Positions 30,486-43,200 of a DNA stretch of 64,000 bases are shown here, piece by piece. Origin of the DNA: Mimachlamys varia (taxonomy: Eukaryota > Mollusca > Bivalvia > Pectinida > Pectinidae). A program made the position numbers and the translations under genes. Every line of letters begins with the position of its first letter. Position 1 is the first letter of the stretch. The DNA lies in contig OX392540.1 in NCBI GenBank assembly GCA_947623455.1, forward strand, positions 7,333,432 to 7,397,431, written 5' to 3'. Under the pieces are notes generated by a model. The model saw only the letters and a program-made list of their open reading frames with translations. It did no database searches and was not told the origin of the DNA.

Positions 30486-33400
30486 GTAAGTTAATAGAAC
30501 GGTTTCTTATCAGTCTACCTGAGGGCTTAAACATCTATTTCAATAAGTGGTAGGCCTTTTTATGTTAGATAAGAGCTGTATCAGCTTAACATAGAGACAT
30601 CAAAGGTGGAAGTATGTATAAAACAACATTATTTGTCCAAGGGGGTGTTCCTTGAACGCATACATATACAAAAACAATACATAGGAATATCAAAGGGTTG
30701 TAAATTTTGCTTGCATCTTAAGATGTTCTTTATCACCACGGGGTGTTCCTTTTAAAAAATCAGAGAATACCACAGCGTCAACAAAAAAAAACATAATCGA
30801 TTAAACTAGAGGCAAAATAGGAACAAAAAATTTACATGGATACCCTCGTAAAAGTACAAGCGAATAAGACCGGGTGTTCCGGAAGAGTAAGCGTCTTCTG
30901 CTTCATCGACGACACCCGCCATTTAAATCTTTGTAACATCCAAGTAAGCATCAATCCTCAAAATGAGAACAGAGTCATCATTGTCAATCAATAATCACAC
31001 TAAAAAGTAAACTCAAAAAGTCCATCTTCATATTACAAAATGATACAGAATATTTCTCGATGAGATCAAGATGGCGACCATGAAACTTGCACATAGTCCT
31101 CATCAACCTGCATCTCTTGAATCCTTGTGCTGTGCTGATGATGGTAAATGGACCCAACATATTGATTTCATTTATAAAAAAAGAATAAAAAACGAACATT
31201 ATGAGACTTTTAAAAGATAAAATTGATAGAAAACCTCTCATACTTTTACAATGTACACATATATACTTCTGGCATCAGACCAATACTTGAATATACTGAT
31301 GTTATAAGGGACAACTGTTCTGACTATGCAAAGAAGTTTCTAGAATCCATAATCTCGAGGCAGCAAGGATAATAACCAGATTGCGCAAGGTACATCACAT
31401 GTAAAACTTTATACAGAACTAGGATGGGAGTCACGACAAGAGAGACTGAAAAAACATAAAATGATTCTCATGTATAAAATACTTAATAAAGAAACTCCCA
31501 CCAATTTGTTTGATAGTATGCAACCATTCCTTAATGAGAAGAAAGATTCAAGATATCACCTAAGGCTTTTTAACTTACATATCTGTAGAACAACAGGTTA
31601 CTTATCAAGTTTCCCCGTTGTATGTTCTCTGAATTTAATAAAATTAGCAGTTGCCTTACTGATATCCACTCTATTGGACAATTTTAGAAATTTTTTAACA
31701 AAGTGAAAATGAAACCTATATTGTTTTCCAATTACATGGCCACAGAAAATATTATATCTATCTCTATCAGTTAAGAAATTAGGCTAGGTCATTAAACTAT
31801 GACCTCCAGAAAGACCATCTTTGTGATGATTCTTCTTGTGTTTGTGGCGAATTACTCGAAACAGCACAGCATTTTTTCTTTGTTTGCCCAAAGTCCTTAA
31901 ATGAGAGAAAGTCCCTTAAGCTCTCCCCATCAATGTGACCATGTACATTATGAACTTAAATTTATACTTCATGGTTGTATTCAATGTTCTGAGGAAAAAA
32001 ATAGATCAATTCTTGACTCAGTTATTAAATATGTAGGTGATACAAAAAGATTTTTTAAGTTAAGCCTTTTCAAATAAATAATAAGAAGGCATATTAGATA
32101 TAAAAAAAATGTAAGCAAATACCCTCCCATTACCATTTATGGAAATATGTAACCCCAGGATTGATGTTGTTAAATGCTGGCGTTGGATCATTATATTAGA
32201 TAACTATATTCATATGATACTGTTGAAACAAACTCTGGTTAATTTCTACACTTACATTAATATCCACTTCAATTAAAAACAATCCTTTGTATATATCAAA
32301 ATCCACATTTATTATACTCACTGTACCAACTCTGAGGGAAAGGACCTACTAATATATCATGGACACTTTGGTCAAATCCACTGATGAATGGTATGGCGAG
32401 TGTGTAAAATGTGTATTTATTACAAAATTCGACTTAGGTTGGTGAATAACACTAATGAATTATTTGCTCAATCATTTAATCATAATGTCAATATTCATTA
32501 CTTGTAAACAAGAGTTGTTACCCCTTAAACACTTAATATATTACATGTAGCTATATGTTATATAATTTTCATTGTTGATCACTGGATTTGGGAGAAGACT
32601 TATATAGGCTTCAAGCCTGCTGTCTTATCCTATTGATATGTTTGATATGTCGATAAAATTTATTGAAATGAAAAAAGTTAACGCCAAAGGATGGAAACCA
32701 GGGATGTTACTATCAAGAAAGGGAAAGTTCACGATCGGAAAATCGAATTCGTCACGATTATCATACAGCTTAGTAGTAACTGAACACATACCTCTTTTAG
32801 AATTTAGAACAACAGATACAATTCTAATTCATATATTATTGATATGATATAGAACTGACTGTTTTTCACGCTATACAGGGTTCTGTAGGCTTTTTCCACT
32901 CTCCACCGGGCTCTGCAGAAAAATGTAGCTAAATAATGATTAAGCTATTCACCATTCGAGCAACTGGCCTGTGAACATATCAGCCCGGTGCGCTAGTAAG
33001 AAAAGCCATTGTACACTTACTGTAGGACGATAAATGTTGCTTTTAGTTTGGCTGCATATCATCAGTAATCCTTAAAAATAAAAATACATTCGTTTGATAA
33101 CATCTGATATCCTTTCTTTTTCAGATTTTATATTACCGGCATTCGTATGCAGTGTAGCTCTCAACGTAGTATGTCTTATCTGGAATTTCTGGCAAGTTTC
33201 GGAAAGTACGTCTGCTTCCCAATTCCTTCAGCCCAAGAATTATAACTACCTGTGTCCCTTCTTTAGGGGCGGTCTCGGAAATCTAATGTTCATATATGCT
33301 TCAATCTACGGCATGGCGAAAGAAAAGGGTATGGGCATTGGTATATACAAGAATATGGAGCTGTATAAATTATTTAACATCACAGAACCCGCCATAGTTG

Positions 33401-34104
33401 ATCAAAACATATGTAATAAGGCTATTGAAATTTATGAATACAGACCGTGTGCTTATGACGTGGAAACGACCGGATTTACGTCATCAAAGAACATCAAACA
33501 CAGTTCTTATCTCCAGTCTTGGCAGTATTTCCACGACGTTGAGAACGATATACGAGCGCAGTTTGTGTTTAAGGATGTTATAAAAGAAAAGGCAGCTGAT
33601 GTTCTTAGAAAGGCAGTGACGAGTTATTTTGATCAATCTTCATCTTCATCAAACCGAACCAACGATGGCACTTTAACAGTTGTGGGCGTTCACGTCAGGC
33701 GAGGGGATTATCTAAAGGCAGAAAAAATAAAGTATGGTTATCGGGTAGCTACCTGGGAATACGTGGAAAAAGCCATGCAATCTTTCAGGGATAAATATAA
33801 CAACACGCTATTTCTAGTTTTCACCAATCCAAATGCTGATGATATTGCGTGGTGTAACGATAACGTAATCGGAAGTGACGTTTTACACATGAAAGCGAAC
33901 TCACGGGAAGTTGACATGAGTGCAATTTCACAATGTAATCATACAATTATGACAGTTGGCACGTTCGGCTGGTGGGCAAGCTGGCTTAACAAAGGGGAGA
34001 CAATTTATTACAAACATGTCGCAAGAGAACATAGTTCATTATTGGGTGATTTCAGCAGTGATATGTACGACTACTTCTACCCCGGATGGAAAGGAATGGA
34101 GTAA
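30464..34104 (+). CDS. Alpha-1,2-fucosyltransferase-like protein (GT11), gene 2, two exons
   Basis: Paralogue of the gene at 17867-20037 with the same predicted role: Golgi transfer of fucose from GDP-fucose to galactose. Exon 30464-30485 encodes MDVRRFS plus G. Exon 33125-34104 completes Asp8 and gives 333 residues in total. Visible are the membrane anchor at about 9-29 (FILPAFVCSVALNVVCLIW), a stem, FFRGGLGNLMFIYAS, HVRRGD at 197-202, LVFTNPNADDIAWC, CNHTIMTVGTFGWW ending at 291, and DYFYPGWKG near the end. CNHTIM and GTFG are shared with vertebrate FUT1/2. Sequons NIT, NRT, NNT and NHT are present. A Ser run (SSSSS) lies between the two halves of the domain. The intron carries a decayed LINE tail. 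A 43 bp satellite begins 146 bp after the stop. Confidence 0.92.
30752..31040. mobile_element. Dispersed repeat family A, copy 4, in the gene 2 intron
   Basis: AAATCAGAGAATACCACAGC, GGTGTTCCGGAAGAGTAAGC, CTTCATCGACGACACCCGCC and CATCAATCCTCAAAATGAGA follow the order of copy 1 and extend as far as that copy, to AAACTCAAAAAGTCCATCTT. Confidence 0.7.
31262..32640 (+). pseudogene. Decayed 3' end of a non-LTR retrotransposon (LINE)
   Basis: The plus strand contains a broken frame with VKLYTELGWESRQERLKKHK, then MILMYKILNKETPTNLF and SRYHLRLFN, the usual C-terminal end of reverse transcriptase polyproteins of jockey-like LINEs in invertebrates (from memory of the family). Further pieces in other frames follow, such as CLWRIT and a DTKRFF end near 32040-32060, separated by stops and frameshifts. 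From 32100 the sequence looks like a 3' UTR, including GAGAAGACTTATATAGGCTT and CTGCTGTCTTATCCTATTGA. The 5' part is missing, as usual for LINE insertions. It lies in the intron of the second fucosyltransferase, in the same orientation. Confidence 0.7.
32641..33124. other. End of the gene 2 intron, nothing recognised
   Basis: AT-rich intron ending in CCTTTCTTTTTCAG. The open frame 32638-32847 shows no recognisable domain. Confidence 0.5.
33125..34104 (+). CDS. Fucosyltransferase gene 2, main exon with anchor and catalytic domain
   Basis: Follows the acceptor TTTCTTTTTCAG. The first two bases complete Asp8, then 325 residues to TAA. The in-frame ATG at 33094 lies in the intron before the acceptor, so a model starting there would add ten residues of intronic origin. 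Confidence 0.94.
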
Positions 34105-34249
34105 AATACGAGTACTAAGAAGTAATATCTGCTACCAATATGATATCCCGTTGTTTGTGCTTCTATACCTCATGATTTTCCGACTTCACGAACAACTTCA
34201 CGCCGACAGCAAAACATTTCCGGCACCGCAGTGTTATTGTTCACTTTTC
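34105..34249 (+). other. Start of the gene 2 3' UTR
   Basis: 145 bp of unique sequence between the stop codon and the satellite, with no AATAAA. The transcript must therefore use a signal in the satellite or a non-canonical one. Confidence 0.5.
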
Positions 34250-37200
34250 ACATCATTTATAGGCGTAATAAATGATAAATACTGGAATGTCGACATCATT
34301 TATAGACGTGATAAATGATAAATACTGGAATGTTTACATCATTTATAGGCGTAATAAATGATAAATACTGGAATGTCCACATCATTTATAGGTGTAATAA
34401 ATGATAAATACTGGAATGTCCACATCATTTATAGGTGTAATAAATGATAAATACTGGAATGTCGACATCATTTATAGGCGTAATAAATGATAAATACTGG
34501 AATGTCCACATCATTTATAGGCGTAATAAATGATAAATACTGGAATGTCCACATCATTTATAGGTGTAATAAATGATAAATACTGGAATGTTTACATCAT
34601 TTATAGGTGTAATAAATGATAAATACTGGAATGTTTACATCATTTATAGGTGTAATAAATGATAAATACTGGAATGTCCACATCATTTATAGGTGTAATA
34701 AATGATAAATACTGGAATGTTTACATCATTTATAGGTGTAATAAATGATAAATACTGGAATGTTTACATCATTTATAGGTGTAATAAATGATAAATACTG
34801 GAATGTCGACATCATTTATAGGTGTAATAAATGATAAATACTGGAATGTCGACATCATTTATAGGCGTAATAAATGATAAATACTGGAATGTTTACATCA
34901 TTTATAGGCGTAATAAATGATAAATACTGGAATGTCGACATCATTTATAGGCGTAATAAATGATAAATACTGGAATGTCCACATCATTTATAGGCGTAAT
35001 AAATGATAAATACTGGAATGTCCACATCATTTATAGGCGTAATAAATGATAAATACTGGAATGTCGACATCATTTATAGGCGTAATAAATGATAAATACT
35101 GGAATGTTTACATCATTTATAGGTGTAATAAATGATAAATACTGGAATGTCGACATCATTTATAGGTGTAATAAATGATAAATACTGGAATGTCGACATC
35201 ATTTATAGGTGTAATAAATGATAAATACTGGAATGTCCACATCATTTATAGGCGTAATAAATGATAAATACTGGAATGTCCACATCATTTATATGCGTAA
35301 TAAATGATAAATACTGGAATGTCCACATCATTTATAATCGTGATAAATGATAAATACTGGAATGTCCACATCATTTATAGGTGTAATAAATGATAAATAC
35401 TGGAATGTTTACATCATTTATAGGTGTAATAAATGATAAATACTGGAATGTCGACATCATTTATAATCGTGATAAATGATAAATACTGGAATGTCCACAT
35501 CATTTATAGGTGTAATAAATGATAAATACTGGAATGTTTACATCATTTATAGGTGTAATAAATGATAAATACTGGAATGTCCACATCATTTATAGGCGTA
35601 ATAAATGATAAATACTGGAATGTCCACATCATTTATATGTGTAATAAATGATAAATACTGGAATGTTTACATCATTTATAGGCGTAATAAATGATAAATA
35701 CTGGAATGTCCACATCATTTATAGGTGTAATAAATGATCAATACTGGAATGTCGACATCATTTATAATCGTGATAAATGATAAATACTGGAATGTCCACA
35801 TCAATTATAGGCGTAATAAATGATAAATACTGGAATGTCCACATCATTTATAGGTGTAAAAAATAATAAATACTGGAATGTCGACATCATTTATAGGTGT
35901 AATAAATGATAAATACTGGAATGTCCACATCATTTATAGGTGTAATAAATAATAAATACTGGAATGTCGACATCATTTATAGGCGTAATAAATGATAAAT
36001 ACTGGAATGTCGACATCATTTATAGGTGTAATAAATGATAAATACTGGAATGTCGACATCATTTATAGGTGTAATAAATGATAAATACTGGAATGTCCAC
36101 ATCATTTATAGGTGTAATAAATGATAAATACTGGAATGTCCACATCATTTATAGGCGTAATAAATGATAAATACTGGAATGTCCACATCATTTATAGGTG
36201 TAATAAATGATAAATACTGGAATGTCCACATCATTTATAGGTGTAATAAATGATAAATACTGGAATGTCGACATCATTTATAGGTGTAATAAATGATAAA
36301 TACTGGAATGTCGACATCATTTATAGGTGTAATAAATGATAAATACTGGAATGTTTACATCATTTATAGGCGTAATAAATGATAAATACTGGAATGTCGA
36401 CATCATTTATAGGCGTAATAAATGATAAATACTGGAATGTTTACATCATTTATAGGTGTGATAAGTGAGAAATACTGGAATGTCGACATCATTTATAGGT
36501 GTAATAAATGATAAATACTGGAATGTCGACATCATTTATAGGTGTAATAAATGATAAATACTTGAATGTTTACATCATTTATAGGCGTGATAAATGATAA
36601 ATACTGGAATGTCCACATCATTTATAGGTGTAATAAATGATTAATACTGGAATGTCGACATCATTTATAGGTGTAATAAATGATAAATACTGGAATGTCC
36701 ACATCATTTATAGGTGTAATAAATGATAAATACTGGAATGTCCACATCATTTATAGGTGTAATAAATGATAAATACTGGAATGTCGACATCATTTATAGG
36801 TGTAATAAATGATAAATACTGGAATGTCCACATCATTTATAGGCGTAATAAATGATAAATACTGGAATGTCGACATCATTTATAGGTGTAATAAATGATA
36901 AATACTGGAATGTCGACATCATTTATAGGCGTAATAAATGATAAATACTGGAATGTCCACATCATTTATAGGTGTAATAAATGATAATACTGGAATGTTT
37001 ACATCATTTATAGGCGTAATAAATGATTAATACTGGAATGTCGACATCATTTATAGGTGTAATAAATGATAAATACTGGAATGTCGACATCATTTATAGG
37101 CATGATAAATGATTAATACTGGAATGTCCACATCATTTATAGGTGTAATAAATGATAAATACTGGAATGTCGACATCATTTATAGGCATGATAAATGATT

Positions 37201-40200
37201 AATACTGGAATGTCCACATCATTTATAGGTGTAATAAATGATAAATACTGGAATGTCCACATCATTTATAGGCATGATAAATGATTAATACTGGAATGTC
37301 CACATCATTTATAGGTGTAATAAATGATAAATACTGGAATGTCGACATCATTTATAGGCATGATAAATGATTAATACTGGAATGTCCACATCATTTATAG
37401 GTGTAATAAATGATAAATACTGGAATGTCCACATCATTTATAGGTGTAATAAATGATAAATACTGGAATGTCCACATCATTTATAATCTTGATAAATGAT
37501 AAATACTGGAATGTCCACATCATTTATAGGTGTAATAAATGATAAATGTTGGAATGTGTACATCATTTATAGGCGTAATAAATGATAAATACTGGAATGT
37601 CCACATCATTTATATGCGTAATAAATGATTAATACTGGAATGTCCACATCATTTATAGGTGTAATAAATGATAAATACTGGAATGTCGACATCATTTATA
37701 TGCGTAATAAATGATAAATACTGGAATGTCGACATCATTTATAGGCGTAATAAATGATAAATACTGGAATGTTTACATCATTTATAGGCGTAATATCTGA
37801 TAAATACTGGAATGTCCACATCATTTATAGGTGTAATAAATGATAAATACTGGAATGTCGACATCATTTATAGGCGTAATAAATGATAAATACTGGAATG
37901 TTTACATCATTTATAGGTGTAATAAATGATAAATACTGGAATGTCGACATCATTTATAGGCGTAATAAATGATAAATACTGGAATGTCCACATCATTTAT
38001 AGGCGTAATAAATGATAAATACTGGAATGTTTACATCATTTATAGGCGTGATAAATGATAAATACTGGAATGTCCACATCATTTATAGGTGTAATAAATG
38101 ATAAATATTGGAATGTCGACATCATTTATAGGCGTAATAAATGATAAATACTGGAATGTCCACATCATTTATAGGTGTAATAAATGATAATACTGGAATG
38201 TTTACATCATTTATAGGCGTAATAAATGATTAATACTGGAATGTCGACATCATTTATAGGTGTAATAAATGATAAATACTGGAATGTCGACATCATTTAT
38301 AGGCATGATAAATGATTAATACTGGAATGTCCACATCATTTATAGGTGTAATAAATGATAAATACTGGAATGTCGACATCATTTATAGGCATGATAAATG
38401 ATTAATACTGGAATGTCCACATCATTTATAGGTGTAATAAATGATAAATACTGGAATGTCCACATCATTTATAGGCATGATAAATGATTAATACTGGAAT
38501 GTCCACATCATTTATAGGTGTAATAAATGATAAATACTGGAATGTCGACATCATTTATAGGCATGATAAATGATTAATACTGGAATGTCCACATCATTTA
38601 TAGGTGTAATAAATGATAAATACTGGAATGTCCACATCATTTATAGGTGTAATAAATGATAAATACTGGAATGTCCACATCATTTATAATCTTGATAAAT
38701 GATAAATACTGGAATGTCCACATCATTTATAGGTGTAATAAATGATAAATGTTGGAATGTGTACATCATTTATAGGCGTAATAAATGATAAATACTGGAA
38801 TGTCCACATCATTTATATGCGTAATAAATGATTAATACTGGAATGTCCACATCATTTATAGGTGTAATAAATGATAAATACTGGAATGTCGACATCATTT
38901 ATATGCGTAATAAATGATAAATACTGGAATGTCGACATCATTTATAGGCGTAATAAATGATAAATACTGGAATGTTTACATCATTTATAGGCGTAATATC
39001 TGATAAATACTGGAATGTCCACATCATTTATAGGTGTAATAAATGATAAATACTGGAATGTCGACATCATTTATAGGCGTAATAAATGATAAATACTGGA
39101 ATGTTTACATCATTTATAGGTGTAATAAATGATAAATACTGGAATGTCGACATCATTTATAGGCGTAATAAATGATAAATACTGGAATGTCCACATCATT
39201 TATAGGCGTAATAAATGATAAATACTGGAATGTTTACATCATTTATAGGCGTGATAAATGATAAATACTGGAATGTCCACATCATTTATAGGTGTAATAA
39301 ATGATAAATATTGGAATGTCGACATCATTTATAGGCGTGATAAATGATAAATACTGGAATGTCCACATCATTTATAGGTGTAATAAATGATAAATACTGG
39401 AATGTCCACATCATTTATAGGTGTAATAAATGATAAATACTGCAATGTCGACATCATTTATAGGCGTGATAAATGATAATACTGGAATGTCGACATCATT
39501 TATAGGTGTAATAAATGATAAATACTGGAATGTCGACATCATTTATAGGTGTAATAAATGATAAATACTGGAATGTCGACATCATTTATAGGTGTAATAA
39601 ATGATAAATACTGGAATGTCGACATCAATTATAGGCGTAATAAATGATAAATACTGGAATGTCGACATCAATTATAGGCGTAATAAATGATAAATACTGG
39701 AATGTCGACATCAATTATAGGCGTAATAAATGATAAATACTGGAATGTCGACATCATTTATAGGTGTAATAAATGATAAATACTGGAATGTCCACATCAT
39801 TTATAGGTGTAATAAATGATAAATACTGGAATGTCCACATCATTTATATGCGTAATAAATGATAAATACTGGAATGTCGACATCATTTATAGGCGTGATA
39901 AATGATAAATACTGGAATGTCCACATCATTTATAGGTGTGATAAATGATAAATACTGGAATGTCCACATCATTTATAGGTGTAATAAATGATAAATACTG
40001 GAATGTTTACATCATTTATAGGTGTGATAAGTGAGAAATACTGGAATGTCGACATCATTTATAGGTGTAATAAATGATAAATACTGGAATGTCGACATCA
40101 TTTATAGGTGTAATAAATGATAAATACTGGAATGTCCACATCATTTATAGGTGTAATAAATGATAAATACTGGAATGTCGACATCATTTATAGGCGTAAT

Positions 40201-43200
40201 AAATGATAAATACTGGAATGTCGACATCATTTATATGCGTAATAAATGATTAATACTGGAATGTCCACATCATTTATAGGTGTAATAAATGATAAATACT
40301 GGAATGTCCACATCATTTATAGGTGTAATAAATGATAAATACTGGAATGTCGACATCATTTATAGGTGTAATAAATGATAAATACTGGAATGTCGACATC
40401 ATTTATAGGCGTAATAAATGATAAATACTGGAATGTCGACATCATTTATAGGTGTAATAAATGATAAATACTGGAATGTCGACATCATTTATAATCGTGA
40501 TAAATGATAAATACTGGAATGTCCACATCATTTATAGGTGTAATAAATGATAAATGTTGGAATGTGTACATCATTTATAGGCGTAATAAATGATAAATAC
40601 TGGAATGTCCACATCATTTATATGCGTAATAAATGATTAATACTGGAATGTCCACATCATTTATAGGTGTAATAAATGATAAATACTGGAATGTCGACAT
40701 CATTTATATGCGTAATAAATGATTAATACTGGAATGTCCACATCATTTATAGGCGTAATAAATGATAAATACTGGAATGTCCACATCATTTATAGGTGTA
40801 ATAAATGATAAATACTGGAATGTCGACATCATTTATAGGCGTGATAAATGATAAATACTGGAATGTTTACATCATTTATAGGCGTGATAAATGATAAATA
40901 CTGGAATGTCCACATCATTTATAGGCGTAATAAATGATAAATACTGGAATGTCGACATCATTTATAGGCGTAATAAATGATAAATACTGGAATGTCGACA
41001 TCATTTATAGGTGTAATAAATGATAAATACTGGAATGTCCACATCATTTATAGGCGTAATAAATGATAAATACTGGAATGTCGACATCATTTATAGGCGT
41101 AATAAATGATAAATACTGGAATGTCCACATCATTTATAGGTGTAATAAATGATAAATACTGGAATGTCGACATCATTTATAGGTGTAATAAATGATAAAT
41201 ACTGGAATGTTTACATCATTTATAGGCGTAATAAATGATAAATACTGGAATGTCCACATCATTTATAGGCGTAATAAATGATAAATACTGGAATGTCGAC
41301 ATCATTTATAATCGTGATAAATGATAAATACTGGAATGTCGACATCATTTATAGGCGTAATAAATGATAAATACTGGAATGTCCACATCATTTATAGGTG
41401 TAATAAATGATAAATACTGGAATGTCGACATCATTTATAGGTGTAATAAAGGATAAATACTTGAATGTCCACATCATTTATAGGTGTAATAAATGATAAA
41501 TACTGGAATGTCCACATCATTTATAGGCGTAATAAATGATTAATACTGGAATGTCTACATCATTTATAGGCGTCATAAATGATAAATACTGAAATATCTA
41601 CATCATTTATAGGTGTAATAAATGATAAATACTGGAATGTCTACATCATTTATAGGCGTAATAAATGATAAATACTGGAATGTCTACATCATTTATAGGC
41701 GTAATAAATGATCAATATTGGAATGTCTACATCATTTATAGGCGTAATAAATGATAAATAGTGGAATGTCCACATCATTTATAGGCGTGATAAATGATAA
41801 ATACTGGAATGTCCACATCATTTATAGGCGTAATAAATGATAAATAGTGGAATGTCGACATCATTTATAGGCGTAATAAATGATAAATACTGGAATGTCG
41901 ACATCATTTATAGGTGTAATAAATGATAAATACTGGAATGTCGACATCATTTATAGGTGTAATAAATGATAAATACTGGAATGTCCACATCATTTATAGG
42001 CGTGATAAATGATAAATACTGGAATGTCGACATCATTTATAGGCGTAATAAATGATAAATACTGGAATGTCCACATCATTTATAGGTGTAATAAATGATA
42101 AATACTGGAATGTCTACATCATTTATAGGCGTAATAAATGATAAATACTGGAATGTCGACATCATTTATAGGCGTAATAAATGATTAATACTGGAATGTC
42201 GACATCATTTATAGGCGTAATAAATGATAAATACTGGAATGTCCACATCATTTATAGGCGTAATAAATGATTAATACTGGAATGTCGACATCATTTATAG
42301 GTGTAATATCTGATAAATACTGGAATGTCCACATCATTTAAAGGCGTAATAAATGATAAATACTGGAATGTCGACATCATTTATAGGCGTAATAAATGAT
42401 AAATACTGGAATGTCCACATCATTTATAGGCGTAATAAATGATAAATACTGGAATGTTTACATCATTTATAGGCGTAATAAATGATAAATACTGGAATGT
42501 CGACATCATTTATAGGTGTAATAAATGATAAATACTGGAATGTTTACATCATTTATAGGTGTAATAAATGATAAATACTGGAATGTTTACATCATTTATA
42601 GGTGTAATAAATGATAAATACTGGAATGTCCACATCATTTATAGGTGTAATAAATGATAAATACTGGAATGTCCACATCATTTATAGGCGTAATAAATGA
42701 TAAATACTGGAATGTCGACATCATTTATAGGTGTAATAAATGATAAATACTGGAATGTCCACATCATTTATAGGCGTAATAAATGATAAATACTGGAATG
42801 TCCACATCATTTATAGGTGTAATATCTGATAAATACTGGAATGTCCACATCATTTATAGGTGTAATAAATGATAAATACTGGAATGTCGACATCATTTAT
42901 AGGTGTAATAAATGATAAATACTGGAATGTCCACATCATTTATAGGTGTAATAAATGATAAATACTGGAATGTTTACATCATTTATAGGCGTGATAAATG
43001 ATAAATACTGGAATGTCGACATCATTTATAGGCGTAATAAATGATAAATACTGGAATGTCTACATCATTTATAGGCGTAATAAATGATAAATACTGGAAT
43101 GTCGACATCATTTATAGGTGTAATAAATGATAAATACTGGAATGTCGACATCATTTATAGGTGTAATAAATGATAAATACTGGAATGTCGACATCATTTA

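Noticed and set aside
33094..33124. Start codon of fucosyltransferase gene 2 at 33094
   Set aside because: This ATG lies before a strong polypyrimidine-AG acceptor. The paralogue has the same acceptor position and phase, and a fitting first exon exists at 30464.
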